A stretch of DNA of 64,000 nucleotides, from NCBI RefSeq assembly GCF_010730195.1, contig NZ_AP022613.1, forward strand, positions 5,828,001 to 5,892,000, given 5' to 3'. This document shows, piece after piece, positions 1-8,942 of the stretch. The notes beneath the pieces were generated by a model, which was not told the origin of the DNA, searched no databases, and worked only from the letters and a program-made list of their open reading frames with translations. The position numbers and the translations under genes are program-made. The stretch's first letter is position 1, and each line of letters opens with the position of its first letter. The stretch is from Mycobacterium conspicuum. Its GTDB lineage: Bacteria; Actinomycetota; Actinomycetes; Mycobacteriales; Mycobacteriaceae.

Positions 1-2486
1 AAGCCAACATCGAAAACTTCCGCCGCCAACTGGGCCGGCTCGGGCTGGGCCACGACAGCCGGCGAAGCTTCTCGACCACCGATGCCGATTTCTACAAGTG
101 GACCCAATGGATCTTCCTGCAGATCTACAACGCGTGGTTTGACCGCGAGGCCGGCAAGGCCCGCCCGATCGCCGAGCTGATCGCCGAATACGATTCCGGG
201 GCACGCCAACTCGAGGACGGGCGGGACTGGGCCACGCTGTCGGTGGGCGAGCGGGCCGACGTCATCGACGGCCATCGGTTGGTGTATCGGGCGGACTCCA
301 TGGTGAACTGGTGCCCGGGCCTGGGCACGGTGCTGGCCAACGAGGAAGTCACCGCCGACGGCCGCAGTGACCGCGGCAACTTCCCGGTGTTCCGGAAACG
401 GTTGCGGCAGTGGATGATGCGCATCACGGCCTATTCCGACCGGCTGCTCGACGACCTCGACCTGCTGGATTGGCCGGAGCAGGTCAAAACCATGCAACGC
501 AACTGGATCGGTCGCTCCACCGGCGCGACGGCGCTGTTTGCGGCCACCACTGCGCACGGGCAGGTCGATATCGACGTGTTCACCACCCGGCCCGACACCC
601 TGTTCGGTGCCACCTACCTGGTGCTGGCCCCCGAACACGACCTGGTCGACGAGTTGGTCGCCACCGCGTGGCCGGACGGCACCGACCCGCACTGGACCTA
701 CGGCGCCGCCACGCCGGGCGAGGCCGTCGCGGCCTACCGCCGGGCGATCGCGGCCAAATCAGACCTGGAACGGCAGGAAAGCAAGGAAAAGACCGGCGTC
801 TTTCTGGGCAGCTACGCGACCAACCCGGCCAACGACAAACCCGTCCCGATCTTCATCGCCGACTACGTCTTGGCCGGGTATGGCACCGGGGCGATCATGG
901 CGGTACCCGGCCATGACCAGCGGGACTGGGACTTCGCCCACGAATTTCACCTGCCGGTTCTGGAAGTGATTGCCGGCGGCGATATTTCGGAGGCCGCACA
1001 CACCGGCGACGGCGCGCTGGTGAACTCCGATTACCTCGACGGAATGAACGTCGAGGAGGCCAAGGCAGCCATCACCGCGCGCCTGGAAGCCGAGGGGCGC
1101 GGCCGGGCCCGCATCGAATTCAGGCTGCGTGACTGGCTTTTCGCGCGGCAACGGTATTGGGGCGAACCGTTTCCCATTGTCTATGACGAGGACGAGCGCC
1201 CGCATGCCCTCGCCGGGTCCGCACTGCCCGTTGAACTGCCCGACGTGGCCGACTATTCGCCGGTGTTGTTCGATCCCGACGACGCCGACAGCGAACCATC
1301 GCCGCCGCTGGCCAAGGCGACCGACTGGGTGCACGTGGAGTTGGATCTGGGCGACGGCCTGAAGCCCTACAGCCGCGACACCAACGTGATGCCGCAGTGG
1401 GCCGGCAGCTCGTGGTACGAACTGCGTTACACCGATCCGCACAACTCAGACCGGTTCTGTGCCAAGGAAAACGAGGCGTACTGGATGGGCCCGCGGCCGG
1501 CCGAGCACGGCCCGAACGATCCCGGCGGTGTCGACCTGTACGTCGGCGGGGCCGAGCACGCGGTGCTGCACCTGCTGTACGCGCGGTTCTGGCACAAGGT
1601 GTTATACGACCTCGGTCACGTCAGTTCCGCCGAGCCGTTCCGCAGGCTGGTCAATCAGGGCTACATTCAGGCCTTTGCGTACACCGATGCCCGCGGGTCC
1701 TATGTACCGGCCGCCGAGGTGATCGAGCGCGGCGACCGGTTCTTCTACCCGGGGCCCGACGGCGAGATCGAGGTCTTTCAGGAATTCGGGAAAATCGGTA
1801 AGAGCCTGAAGAATTCGATCTCCCCCGACGAGATCTGCGATGCCTACGGTGCGGACACGCTGCGGGTGTACGAGATGTCGATGGGGCCGTTGGAGGCCTC
1901 CCGTCCGTGGGCCACCAAGGATGTCGTGGGCGCGCACCGTTTTCTGCAGCGGGTATGGCGGTTGGCGATCGACGAGCAGACCGGCGAAGCCAGCGTGGTC
2001 GATGCACCCAGCCTGGACACCAACACCCTGCGCGCGTTGCACCGCACCATCGCCGGAGTCGCCGAAGACTATGCCGCACTGCGCAATAACACCGCAGCGG
2101 CCAAGCTGATCGAGTACACCAACCACCTCACCAAAAAGTACCGGGACTCGGCGCCCCGCGCGGCGGTCGAGCCGCTGGTGCTCATGGTGGCGCCGCTGGC
2201 GCCGCATCTGGCCGAGGAACTGTGGCTGCGGCTGGGCCACACCACCGCGCTGGCGCACGGTCCGTTTCCGGAGGCCGATCCCGCCTATCTCGTCGACGAC
2301 ACGGTCGAATACCCGGTGCAGGTCAACGGCAAGGTGCGGGGGCGGGTCACCGTCGCCGCCGACGCCGACGACGACGCCGTGAAAGCCGCCGCCCTGGCCG
2401 ACGAGAAGGTGCAGGCGTTTTTGGCCGGGGCCGAGCCACGCAAGGTGATCGTGGTCGCCGGCCGGTTGGTGAACTTGGTCGTCTAG
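1..2486 (+). CDS. leuS: Leucyl-tRNA synthetase, 3' part (N-terminus outside window)
   Basis: Charges tRNA-Leu with leucine in the cytoplasm. The frame is open from base 3, giving 827 visible codons. The mycobacterial enzyme is about 970 residues, so about 140 are missing, including the HIGH motif. Visible are the CP1 editing domain (TTRPDTLFGATY near 589-624, then GYGTGAIMAVPGHDQRDW with the editing aspartate near 880-930) and the class I signature loop KIGKS at 1791-1805, a KMSKS variant. The anticodon-binding and C-terminal domains follow. The ATG at 243 is internal, because YKWTQWIFLQIYNAWFD upstream is also LeuRS sequence. Its TAG overlaps the stop codon of the convergent SDR gene within CTAG. 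Confidence 0.98.
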   Translation, partial: ANIENFRRQLGRLGLGHDSRRSFSTTDADFYKWTQWIFLQIYNAWFDREAGKARPIAELIAEYDSGARQLEDGRDWATLSVGERADVIDGHRLVYRADSMVNWCPGLGTVLANEEVTADGRSDRGNFPVFRKRLRQWMMRITAYSDRLLDDLDLLDWPEQVKTMQRNWIGRSTGATALFAATTAHGQVDIDVFTTRPDTLFGATYLVLAPEHDLVDELVATAWPDGTDPHWTYGAATPGEAVAAYRRAIAAKSDLERQESKEKTGVFLGSYATNPANDKPVPIFIADYVLAGYGTGAIMAVPGHDQRDWDFAHEFHLPVLEVIAGGDISEAAHTGDGALVNSDYLDGMNVEEAKAAITARLEAEGRGRARIEFRLRDWLFARQRYWGEPFPIVYDEDERPHALAGSALPVELPDVADYSPVLFDPDDADSEPSPPLAKATDWVHVELDLGDGLKPYSRDTNVMPQWAGSSWYELRYTDPHNSDRFCAKENEAYWMGPRPAEHGPNDPGGVDLYVGGAEHAVLHLLYARFWHKVLYDLGHVSSAEPFRRLVNQGYIQAFAYTDARGSYVPAAEVIERGDRFFYPGPDGEIEVFQEFGKIGKSLKNSISPDEICDAYGADTLRVYEMSMGPLEASRPWATKDVVGAHRFLQRVWRLAIDEQTGEASVVDAPSLDTNTLRALHRTIAGVAEDYAALRNNTAAAKLIEYTNHLTKKYRDSAPRAAVEPLVLMVAPLAPHLAEELWLRLGHTTALAHGPFPEADPAYLVDDTVEYPVQVNGKVRGRVTVAADADDDAVKAAALADEKVQAFLAGAEPRKVIVVAGRLVNLVV

Positions 2487-3154
2487 CGCCGGCCCGGCCG
2501 GATGACAACCTCGTGCACGTGGCCGTCGGGTGGGGTAGCCACCGCGTGGGCGACCGCCTCGGCGACGGTTTCGGGCCGCAAGAACTTGGTGGGGTCGTAC
2601 TCGCCGCCCTCGAATGCGATGAGTTCACGCTGCATAGCGGTGTCGGTGCGGCCGGGATACACCGTGGTGACCCGCAGGTCGGGCTCGTCGTCGCGCAGGG
2701 AGTCGGCGAACGCGCGCAACGCGAACTTGCTCGCCGAATACGAAGCCATGCCCGGCGATACGGTGCGTCCTGCGCCGGAGTTGATGAACACCACGTGGCC
2801 TCGGCCGCTGCGCAGCGCCGGCAGCAGCGCCAGTGTAAGCGCCACCGCTCCAAGGACATTGACATCGAAGGTGGCGCGCCATTCGTCGACATGCGAATCG
2901 CCGACGCGGCCGGGGAGCGATACCCCCGCGTTGTGCACCAGCACCGCGAGTTCGTCGACGACTTCACAGCTGGCCTCGATGGTGTCCAGGTCGCTCAGAT
3001 CCAGCGGGAAAGTGGTCGCTCCGAGCCGTTCCGCGACGGCATCGAGCCGGGCAGACGGCCGGCCGCCCAGCAGCAAGGTGTGCGTCGGGGCCAGCGCCGC
3101 GGCGATCGCCGAGCCGATACCACCGCCAGCGCCGGTGATGAGTGCAGTTGGCAT
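2483..3154 (-). CDS. Short-chain dehydrogenase/reductase (SDR)
   Basis: A 223-residue classical SDR, probably an NAD(P)-dependent oxidoreductase of unknown substrate. The cofactor motif TGAGGGIG is at residues 7-14, NAG at about 94-96, and the catalytic Tyr-Lys lies in YSASK at about residue 139, preceded by a conserved Ser in INSGAG. The length is short for the family (about 250), with a compact C-terminus. It converges on leuS with a shared CTAG stop and lies 39 bases downstream of the marR-like gene on the same strand, so the two could be co-transcribed. No substrate can be inferred. Confidence 0.9.
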   Translation of the reverse strand: MPTALITGAGGGIGSAIAAALAPTHTLLLGGRPSARLDAVAERLGATTFPLDLSDLDTIEASCEVVDELAVLVHNAGVSLPGRVGDSHVDEWRATFDVNVLGAVALTLALLPALRSGRGHVVFINSGAGRTVSPGMASYSASKFALRAFADSLRDDEPDLRVTTVYPGRTDTAMQRELIAFEGGEYDPTKFLRPETVAEAVAHAVATPPDGHVHEVVIRPGRR

Positions 3155-3193
3155 GCAGCCAGCTTACTGGCCGGCTTACTGGCGTTGCGAATC

Positions 3194-3685
3194 TTATTGA
3201 GTGGCAGGAGCTTTCAAGCGCGCTTCACCCGAGCAGCCCAGCCGCTCCAGCGGGGCCAGCGCCTTCATCAGCGTGTTCAGGTCCGATTCGGGCAGTTGAC
3301 TGAGCATAGCGGCCAACGCCGCGCGCCGGTTGGCCAGCGATTCGCCGTGCACCGCCCGCCCGCGCGGGGTGATGTCGACCAGCACGGCCCGCAGGTCGGA
3401 GGGGTCGCGCGAGCGTTTCACCAGACCGATCTTTTCCAGCCGACGGATCGCCACGGTGGTGGTGGGGGTCCGCACCCGTTCGTGCGCCGCCAGGTCCGTC
3501 ATCCGGATGGGGCCCTGATCGAGCAACGTAACCAGGATGGAAAGCTGCGCCAGCGTCAAATCATTGGCCGCAGCCGACGCGCTGGGGTCGCCGCGCCGCA
3601 GGATGGAGAACAGCTTGGACAGCGCACGGTGCAGGCCCTCGGCAAGCTCGGTCACCTCGCGCCCAGTGGGTTCGCTGTCCGCCAT
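3194..3685 (-). CDS. MarR-family transcriptional regulator
   Basis: A 163-residue protein with the winged-helix fold of the MarR family. The recognition helix region (LTLAQLSILVTLLDQGPIRM, then a DLAAHERVRTPTTT segment) is followed by the wing IGLVKRSRDPSDLRAVLVDITPRG, which carries the typical D-x-R motif. Its place next to leuS matches Rv0042c of M. tuberculosis. A TAGACT hexamer lies 8 bases upstream of the ATG at 3685, so the 5' leader is probably very short. The ligand is unknown; the adjacent SDR is a possible target. Confidence 0.92.
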   Translation of the reverse strand: MADSEPTGREVTELAEGLHRALSKLFSILRRGDPSASAAANDLTLAQLSILVTLLDQGPIRMTDLAAHERVRTPTTTVAIRRLEKIGLVKRSRDPSDLRAVLVDITPRGRAVHGESLANRRAALAAMLSQLPESDLNTLMKALAPLERLGCSGEARLKAPATQ

Positions 3686-3750
3686 AAGTCGGCAGTCTAA
3701 CCCGACACGCGCGGTGCGGAAGGGACCTATCGGCGCCTAGTTCTAGATCG

Positions 3751-4500
3751 TCAAAGCACTTGGGACAAAAACCGCTGCAACCGCTCGGTCTGCGCGTCCT
3801 CGAAGATCTGCTCGGGAGGGCCGGATTCGAGGACCTTGCCCTGATCCATGAAAACGACGGTGTCTGACGCCGAGCGGGCGAAGCCCATTTCGTGCGTGAC
3901 AACGATCATCGTCATGCCGTCCCGACCCAGGTCGGCGATGAGCTGCAGCACTCCCTTGACCAATTCGGGGTCCAGCGCTGAGGTCGCCTCGTCGAAGAGC
4001 ATCACTTGCGGCGCCAGTGCCAGGGCGCGTGCGATCGCCACCCGTTGTTGTTGGCCCCCCGACAGCATCCCCGGGCGGGCACCGGCCTTGTGCTTGAGGC
4101 CAACTCGGTCGAGTTGCGCCAGCGCGAGATCGCGGGCCGCGTCCGACGACAGTCCGAGCAACTTGCGCGGCGCCAGCGCGACGTTCTTCATGATGCTCAG
4201 ATGCGGGAACAGGTTGAAATGCTGAAACACCATGCCGATGCGTTGCCGCAGTGCGTCGGGATCGTCACCGAGCACCGAATGTCCGTCCAGCAGAATGTCG
4301 CCGCTATCGGGCTCGTGCAAGCGGTTCAGCGTACGAAGCAGCGTGGACTTCCCCGATCCGGAAGGTCCGACGATGGCGGCGGTGCTGCCGGCGGCAATGT
4401 CGATATCGACGCCGCGCAGCACCTGCGTGCCACCGAGGGTCTGGTGAATGTCCTTGGCCGCCAACGACACTGACGCGCGGCCAGTCAGACCCGTCGTCAT
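3751..4500 (-). CDS. Polar amino acid ABC transporter, ATP-binding protein (GlnQ-like)
   Basis: A 249-residue ATPase of the GlnQ/HisP type that powers uptake of a polar amino acid at the inner face of the membrane. All motifs are intact: Walker A GPSGSGKST (residues 45-53), Q-loop VFQHFNLFPH, signature LSGGQ (146-150), Walker B FDEATSALD (169-177) and switch His203. The ATG at 4500 overlaps the stop of the binding protein-permease gene upstream (ATGA), so the two are translationally coupled and form one transporter. As I recall, M. tuberculosis has no transporter at this position. Confidence 0.95.
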   Translation of the reverse strand: MTTGLTGRASVSLAAKDIHQTLGGTQVLRGVDIDIAAGSTAAIVGPSGSGKSTLLRTLNRLHEPDSGDILLDGHSVLGDDPDALRQRIGMVFQHFNLFPHLSIMKNVALAPRKLLGLSSDAARDLALAQLDRVGLKHKAGARPGMLSGGQQQRVAIARALALAPQVMLFDEATSALDPELVKGVLQLIADLGRDGMTMIVVTHEMGFARSASDTVVFMDQGKVLESGPPEQIFEDAQTERLQRFLSQVL

Positions 4501-6308
4501 GTCATCTCCTGGAAGGTCGGCGTGACCAGATCCGTGTCATCGGGCGTGCCGCCCGAGCGGCCGCTCCGCAACCGCGCATCGATGTAGTTGACCAAGTGTG
4601 TCAACGGGATGGTCAGCACCAGATAGAAGAGCCCGGCGGCCACCAGCGGAGACAGGTTTCCGGTCTGTGCGTTGAGGTCGCGGCCAACCTGGAACAGCTC
4701 GCGCTGCTGGGCGATCAGGCCGAGGAAATACACCAGCGCGGAGGCCTTCAACAACGAGATCGCCTGATTGACCAACGCGGGCAGCACCCGCCGGATACCC
4801 TGCGGGATCACCACCAGTCGCATCGCCGACGAGTAGCTGAACCCGAGGGCACGTGCGGCCTCCAGCTGGCCGGCGTCCACGCTTTGAATGCCGGCTCGCA
4901 GAATCTCACCGATATACGCGGCAGCCATGCAGCCCAGCGCCAGGATGCCCAGCGGGTAGGGATTGTTGTGCGTCAGTCCGCCCACCAGCGGCCCGATTCC
5001 CATGCCGATGATGAGGATGATCACCACTTCGGGAAGCCCGCGGAAGATATCGGTGTAGATCCGCGCGGGCCAGCGCAGCCAGCGGGAATGAGAACTGCCG
5101 GCCATTGCGAGGACCATGCCGAGCAACAGCCCGATGACGAGCGCGCTGTTGGTCAGAATCATGGTGTTCGGAAGGCCCACGGTGAGCAACATCGGGATGG
5201 CCTCTTTGTACAAGTCCCAATCGAAGAAGGAATCGCGCAGCTGCGCGAACGTGGACTTGGGCGCCGACGGGCCCACCGGCTTGTGGTGGTGGCTCGCGGC
5301 GATCGCGGCGAAGTTGGGCAGTGCCGGCGCTGGAGCGGCGAGGGATCCGGGTTTCCAGCCACTCGGCAGGGTTCGTGGCACCCATTCGGAATACAGGTGT
5401 GCCCAGGTGCCGTCGGCGATCACGGCATCCAGTCCGGAGTTCAGGGCGTCGACCAACGGCTGGTTGCCGGGACCCACCGCATAGGCGACGAAGTTGCCCA
5501 GGCTAAAGGTGTTCGCCACCACCACCGCCGGGTCACCTGGCCGAATCACGTTGGCCGCCAACGTTCCCGGGGCCACCCAGGCATCGATCTGACGCGTTTT
5601 GAGGCTGGCGTACACGGTGGCGAAGCCGGGATACTTCACCGGTTGCAGATGCAGAATGTCGACGACGTAGGACTCCTCGACGGTGCCCTGGACGACGCCG
5701 ATGCGCTGCCCGGCCCGGAGATCGGTGAACTTCGTGATCGCCGAGCCGGGCGGGACCACCAGCGAGTAGTAGCCGAAGTCGTAGCCGTTGGTGAACGCCA
5801 CCGTGCGGCGCCTGGCGTCGGTGGCCTTGACCGCCGCCGAGCCGACGTCGAAGCGCCCGGACGCCACTTGGGCGAGCAGGGCCGAAAAATCCGTGCTGAT
5901 GAAGCGGACTTGCAGGCCCAGCTTGCCGGCGATGGCGAGCAACAGCTGATTGTCGAAGCCACTGAATTGGCCGGTGGGGGTGACGCAGATGTTCGGCGGC
6001 GCGTCCGACAGGGTGCCGACGGTCAGCACCCCCGGCGTGCCCAAGCCGAGCGTGTCGATGTGCACCGAGCTCAGCGGTTCGACCGTGGGCGTGGTGTGTT
6101 CGTCGTCGTGACCCATGGCGCCGGTTTCGGTGAGGTTTTTCGGCAACACGGTGGCGCTGTTCACTCCGGCGGGCGCGCATTGGTTGCGGTCGGCGGACGC
6201 GGGTGCAGCCAATGAGGCTGACGCCGAGCCGAACACGATAAATACGGTCGCGGCTACTGCCAGTAGCCGGCGACGGCGCGAAGCGGGCGGGCCCACGCAC
6301 GAACTCAT
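4497..6308 (-). CDS. Fused amino acid-binding protein and permease of an ABC importer
   Basis: One 603-residue polypeptide joins two usually separate importer subunits. The N-terminus has an Arg-rich start and a hydrophobic signal segment (RRRRLLAVAATVFIVFGSA). An SBP_bac_3 domain follows (about residues 90-335; GTLSDAPPNICVTPTGQFSG and VASGRFDVGSAAVKATDARR), then a HisM/GlnP-type permease domain (about 360-595) with an EAA-like loop (ARALGFSYSSAMRLVVIPQG). I prefer the ATG at 6308 because the longer frame (6383) would run into the gntR gene ending at 6349. Fused forms like this are known in Gram-positive GlnP systems. The substrate is probably glutamine or another polar amino acid, by family only. 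Confidence 0.93.
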   Translation of the reverse strand: MSSCVGPPASRRRRLLAVAATVFIVFGSASASLAAPASADRNQCAPAGVNSATVLPKNLTETGAMGHDDEHTTPTVEPLSSVHIDTLGLGTPGVLTVGTLSDAPPNICVTPTGQFSGFDNQLLLAIAGKLGLQVRFISTDFSALLAQVASGRFDVGSAAVKATDARRRTVAFTNGYDFGYYSLVVPPGSAITKFTDLRAGQRIGVVQGTVEESYVVDILHLQPVKYPGFATVYASLKTRQIDAWVAPGTLAANVIRPGDPAVVVANTFSLGNFVAYAVGPGNQPLVDALNSGLDAVIADGTWAHLYSEWVPRTLPSGWKPGSLAAPAPALPNFAAIAASHHHKPVGPSAPKSTFAQLRDSFFDWDLYKEAIPMLLTVGLPNTMILTNSALVIGLLLGMVLAMAGSSHSRWLRWPARIYTDIFRGLPEVVIILIIGMGIGPLVGGLTHNNPYPLGILALGCMAAAYIGEILRAGIQSVDAGQLEAARALGFSYSSAMRLVVIPQGIRRVLPALVNQAISLLKASALVYFLGLIAQQRELFQVGRDLNAQTGNLSPLVAAGLFYLVLTIPLTHLVNYIDARLRSGRSGGTPDDTDLVTPTFQEMT

Positions 6309-6348
6309 CACCGCATACGGTATCGAGCCGCCGGCAAACTCGCTTGTT

Positions 6349-7089
6349 CTACAACGCGATCGATGGCTCGGCGAGGACCGCATCGGCGGTCGCGGGCACC
6401 CGGAGCGGGTCGGGGATTTCGATCTCCGCCGACTCCGGTGGGGTGAACACTCGGCGCCGAAACAGCTCGGCCAGCATCATCTCCGCCATTCGGCGCGAGC
6501 GGCCGACGCAAGCTGCCTGCGCGCCTTGCGGGTCGCGACGGTGGATCGCGGTGTTTTCTTCTTCGTAGAACGGCAGCATGTCGTCCCGGCTGTTTTGGTG
6601 GGTCATCCAGAACATGCGGGGGATGAGAGCTTGCGAGGCACGGATCGTGGCGTGCAGGCGCGGTCCGGCGTACTCGTCGTTGACGGTGGATCGATATTCG
6701 GACGCGATGTCGACGAAGGCCCGTGGTTCCCGTGCGTTGCGCAGCGCCCGCATCAGCGCATCGAGCTCGCCGAGGATCCGCGGTGTCGGGTTGGCAGCCG
6801 CGCGCGCCGACGCAATCCCGTTGAGCAAGCCGTCGAGTTCATGGTGCTCGAGGACGGTGGCTTCGTCGAAGCGTTCGACGAACGCGCCCCGGTGGTAGCG
6901 GGTGGACACGATGCCGTCGTGCTCGAGTTGGACCAAAGCTTCTTGAATGGGGACGCGGCTCACGCCCAGTCCGTGCGCGATCTCGTTGCGGTCGACGCGG
7001 TCTCCGCTACGCAGTTTGCCGGTCAGGACCAGGTTGAGGATGTGCGAGACAACCTGGTCCTTTTCTTTGACTCCGTATTTCTTCGGCAT
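6349..7089 (-). CDS. GntR-family regulator with FCD domain
   Basis: A 246-residue repressor-type regulator. The N-terminal GntR winged helix is clear (DQVVSHILNLVLTGKLRSGD, NEIAHGLGVSRVPIQEALVQ, LEHDGIVSTRYHRGAFV). The C-terminal part is an all-helical ligand domain of the FadR/FCD kind, with metal-type His residues (LHATIRASQ, EENTAIHRRD). The position corresponds to Rv0043c. It lies 40 bases upstream of the fused importer gene on the same strand, so the importer may be part of its regulon; that link is inference from position only. Confidence 0.92.
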   Translation of the reverse strand: MPKKYGVKEKDQVVSHILNLVLTGKLRSGDRVDRNEIAHGLGVSRVPIQEALVQLEHDGIVSTRYHRGAFVERFDEATVLEHHELDGLLNGIASARAAANPTPRILGELDALMRALRNAREPRAFVDIASEYRSTVNDEYAGPRLHATIRASQALIPRMFWMTHQNSRDDMLPFYEEENTAIHRRDPQGAQAACVGRSRRMAEMMLAELFRRRVFTPPESAEIEIPDPLRVPATADAVLAEPSIAL

Positions 7090-7173
7090 CGCGCTGCAAA
7101 GTTTCTCATGAATGGACGCCGCCGTTGAGGTGTTTGACGGATGAATCGGAGGCGAACGTGAACCGACCCGGAC

Positions 7174-7998
7174 TTAGCGCTTGTCGCGCCACCGGCACAG
7201 CGCCTCCGCGGCGGTGAGGTCGTAGTCCGGGCCGTTGCAGCCCACGGTCAGCAGGGTGACGCCCAGGGCGGCGAGGCCCTCGGCGTTCGCGATCAACCCG
7301 TCGATGCCCTCGCCACGCCGCACGCCGCTGTTGTTCTCCACCCCGGCGGAGCGTTCGACCGTGGCCGGGTCCCGGCCGACGGTGGCGCAGTGCTCGTCCA
7401 GCACGCCGGCCGCCTCGGGGTAGGTGTCGACGGTGGTGAAGCCGTGCCAGATGTCGGCGTATTGGGCGACCAAGCGCAGGGTTTTGCGGGGGCCCTTGCC
7501 GCCGATCAGCAACGGGATCTCCCGGGTGGGTGCCGGGTTGAGTTTGGCCAGGCGCGACTTGATCCGGGGCAGCGCGCCCGCCAGGTCATCGAGGCGGCTG
7601 CCGACGGTGCCGAACTCGTAGCCGTACTCGTCGTAGTCCTTTTCTTTCCAACCGGATCCGATGCCCAGGATGAGGCGCCCGCCGGAAATGTGGTCGACGG
7701 TGCGGGCCATGTCGGCCAGCAGCTCCGGATTGCGGTAGGAGTTGCACGTCACCAGCGCGCCGATCTCAAGGCGAGACGTCTGCTCGGCCCAGGCTCCCAG
7801 AACGGTCCAGCATTCGAAATGTGGGCCCTCGGGATCGCCGTAGAGCGGAAAGAAGTGATCCCACGTGAAGGCGATGTCCACGCCGATGTCCTCGCAGCGG
7901 CGAACGGCGTCGCGGATGTGGCCGTAATGCGGGGCGTGCTGCGGCTGCAGCTGCACCCCGATGCGGATGGGGAGATCGGGTCGCACGAGCGAGGTCAT
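7174..7998 (-). CDS. Luciferase-like F420-type oxidoreductase
   Basis: A 274-residue luciferase-like (LLM) TIM-barrel protein, in actinobacteria usually an F420H2-dependent oxidoreductase. Typical segments are IRIGVQLQPQHAPHYG at the start, ITF-like beta strand AFTWDHFFPLYG, LEIGALVTCNSYRNPELLAD, and the family hallmark SGGRLILGIGSGWKEKDYDEYG. It matches Rv0044c in position. Its ATG overlaps the stop codon of the upstream esterase gene (ATGA), so the two are one operon. The substrate is unknown. Confidence 0.93.
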   Translation of the reverse strand: MTSLVRPDLPIRIGVQLQPQHAPHYGHIRDAVRRCEDIGVDIAFTWDHFFPLYGDPEGPHFECWTVLGAWAEQTSRLEIGALVTCNSYRNPELLADMARTVDHISGGRLILGIGSGWKEKDYDEYGYEFGTVGSRLDDLAGALPRIKSRLAKLNPAPTREIPLLIGGKGPRKTLRLVAQYADIWHGFTTVDTYPEAAGVLDEHCATVGRDPATVERSAGVENNSGVRRGEGIDGLIANAEGLAALGVTLLTVGCNGPDYDLTAAEALCRWRDKR

Positions 7999-8867
7999 TT
8001 GCCGAGCACCCCGCGCAGGAGTTCGATCAACGCGCGCGGCTGGTCGCTTTGCACCGAGTGGCCCGAATTCTCCACCACATGTGCCGCACGGAAATGCTTT
8101 GCGCGCTTAGCTAATTCGGCTGCGTCCTCGTCGGTGACGAAGCCCGACGTACCGCCGCGGATCAGGGTGACGGGTGCGGTGAGGGCGTCGACGTCGTCCC
8201 ACAGGCCGTCGAAGTCCGGCACCTTGCGGATGGTGTCGTAGCGCCATGTCCAGTTGCCGTTGTCGAGCTGGCGGGAGTTGTGGAACACGCCGCGGCGCAA
8301 CGCCTTAACTTCGCGGTGCGGCGCGGCGGCGATCGTCAGGTCCAGCATCGCTTGGAAGCTGGGGAACTCCCGCTCGCCGTGCATCAGCGCCACGGTGCCC
8401 TGCTGTTCGGCGGTCAGCTCGGCATGCCGCTGCAGCGCGGAGGGGGTGACGTCGACCAGGACGAGCTCGTCCACCAAGGCCGGTGCGACCGCGGCCAGCC
8501 GTATCGCGGTCAACCCGCCCAACGACATGCCCACCACGAGGTCGGCCTGCGGTGCGAGCTCGCTCAGCACCGGAGCCAGCGCGGCGGCGTTGTTCTGCGG
8601 CGAGTAGTCGCCGTCCTCGCGCCAGTCGGAATGACCGTGGCCGGGGAGGTCGACGGCCAGCGCCGGCTCACCGAGGCCGACGATGACGGTATCCCAGGTG
8701 TGCGCGTTCTGACCGCCGCCGTGCAGGAAGATGATCCGCGGCGTGCGACCCCAGCGCAACGCGCTGATGCCCCCCGCGTGTATCCGCTCTACTTCGGGCA
8801 GCGGGCCCGTGACGCCGGCCTGCTCGGCGTTCTCGGACAGCAGATCGAACTCGGAAATGTCGGTCAC
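7995..8867 (-). CDS. Alpha/beta hydrolase (Rv0045c-like esterase)
   Basis: A 290-residue alpha/beta-hydrolase. The oxyanion loop HGGGQNAHTWD is near residue 50, the nucleophile elbow GMSLGG near 115 carries the catalytic Ser, and VENSGHSVQSDQPR near the C-terminus carries the catalytic His. The order and size match M. tuberculosis Rv0045c, known as an esterase. It lies downstream of ino1 but separated from it by a strong hairpin (8871-8930), so it may have its own promoter. It is coupled to the F420-type gene that follows. Confidence 0.93.
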   Translation of the reverse strand: MTDISEFDLLSENAEQAGVTGPLPEVERIHAGGISALRWGRTPRIIFLHGGGQNAHTWDTVIVGLGEPALAVDLPGHGHSDWREDGDYSPQNNAAALAPVLSELAPQADLVVGMSLGGLTAIRLAAVAPALVDELVLVDVTPSALQRHAELTAEQQGTVALMHGEREFPSFQAMLDLTIAAAPHREVKALRRGVFHNSRQLDNGNWTWRYDTIRKVPDFDGLWDDVDALTAPVTLIRGGTSGFVTDEDAAELAKRAKHFRAAHVVENSGHSVQSDQPRALIELLRGVLGK

Positions 8868-8870
8868 AGC

Positions 8871-8930
8871 CGCGAGCGTAACCGCACTGCGAAAATCAAA
8901 GCCGAAAATCGCAGTGCGGTTCCGCTCGCG
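8871..8930. repeat. 60-bp palindromic element, copy 1 (long hairpin after ino1)
   Basis: Two 22-base arms pair with one mismatch: AACCGCACTGCGA at 8880-8892 matches TCGCAGTGCGGTT at 8909-8921, and CGCGAGCG at 8871-8878 matches CGCTCGCG at 8923-8930. The loop is 16 bases (8893-8908). It lies just past the ino1 stop and before the esterase start, where it could act as a terminator or mRNA-stability hairpin. A second 60-base copy sits at 51687-51746, so it is a dispersed element, not a private terminator. Confidence 0.85.
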
Positions 8931-8942
8931 AGCCGAACGAAA

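Noticed and set aside
243..2486. leuS starting at ATG 243
   Set aside because: The frame upstream encodes conserved LeuRS sequence; the gene simply enters from outside the window.
2222..3700. Long 492-codon plus-strand frame across leuS end, SDR and MarR
   Set aside because: Arg-rich low-complexity translation, antisense to two clear genes.
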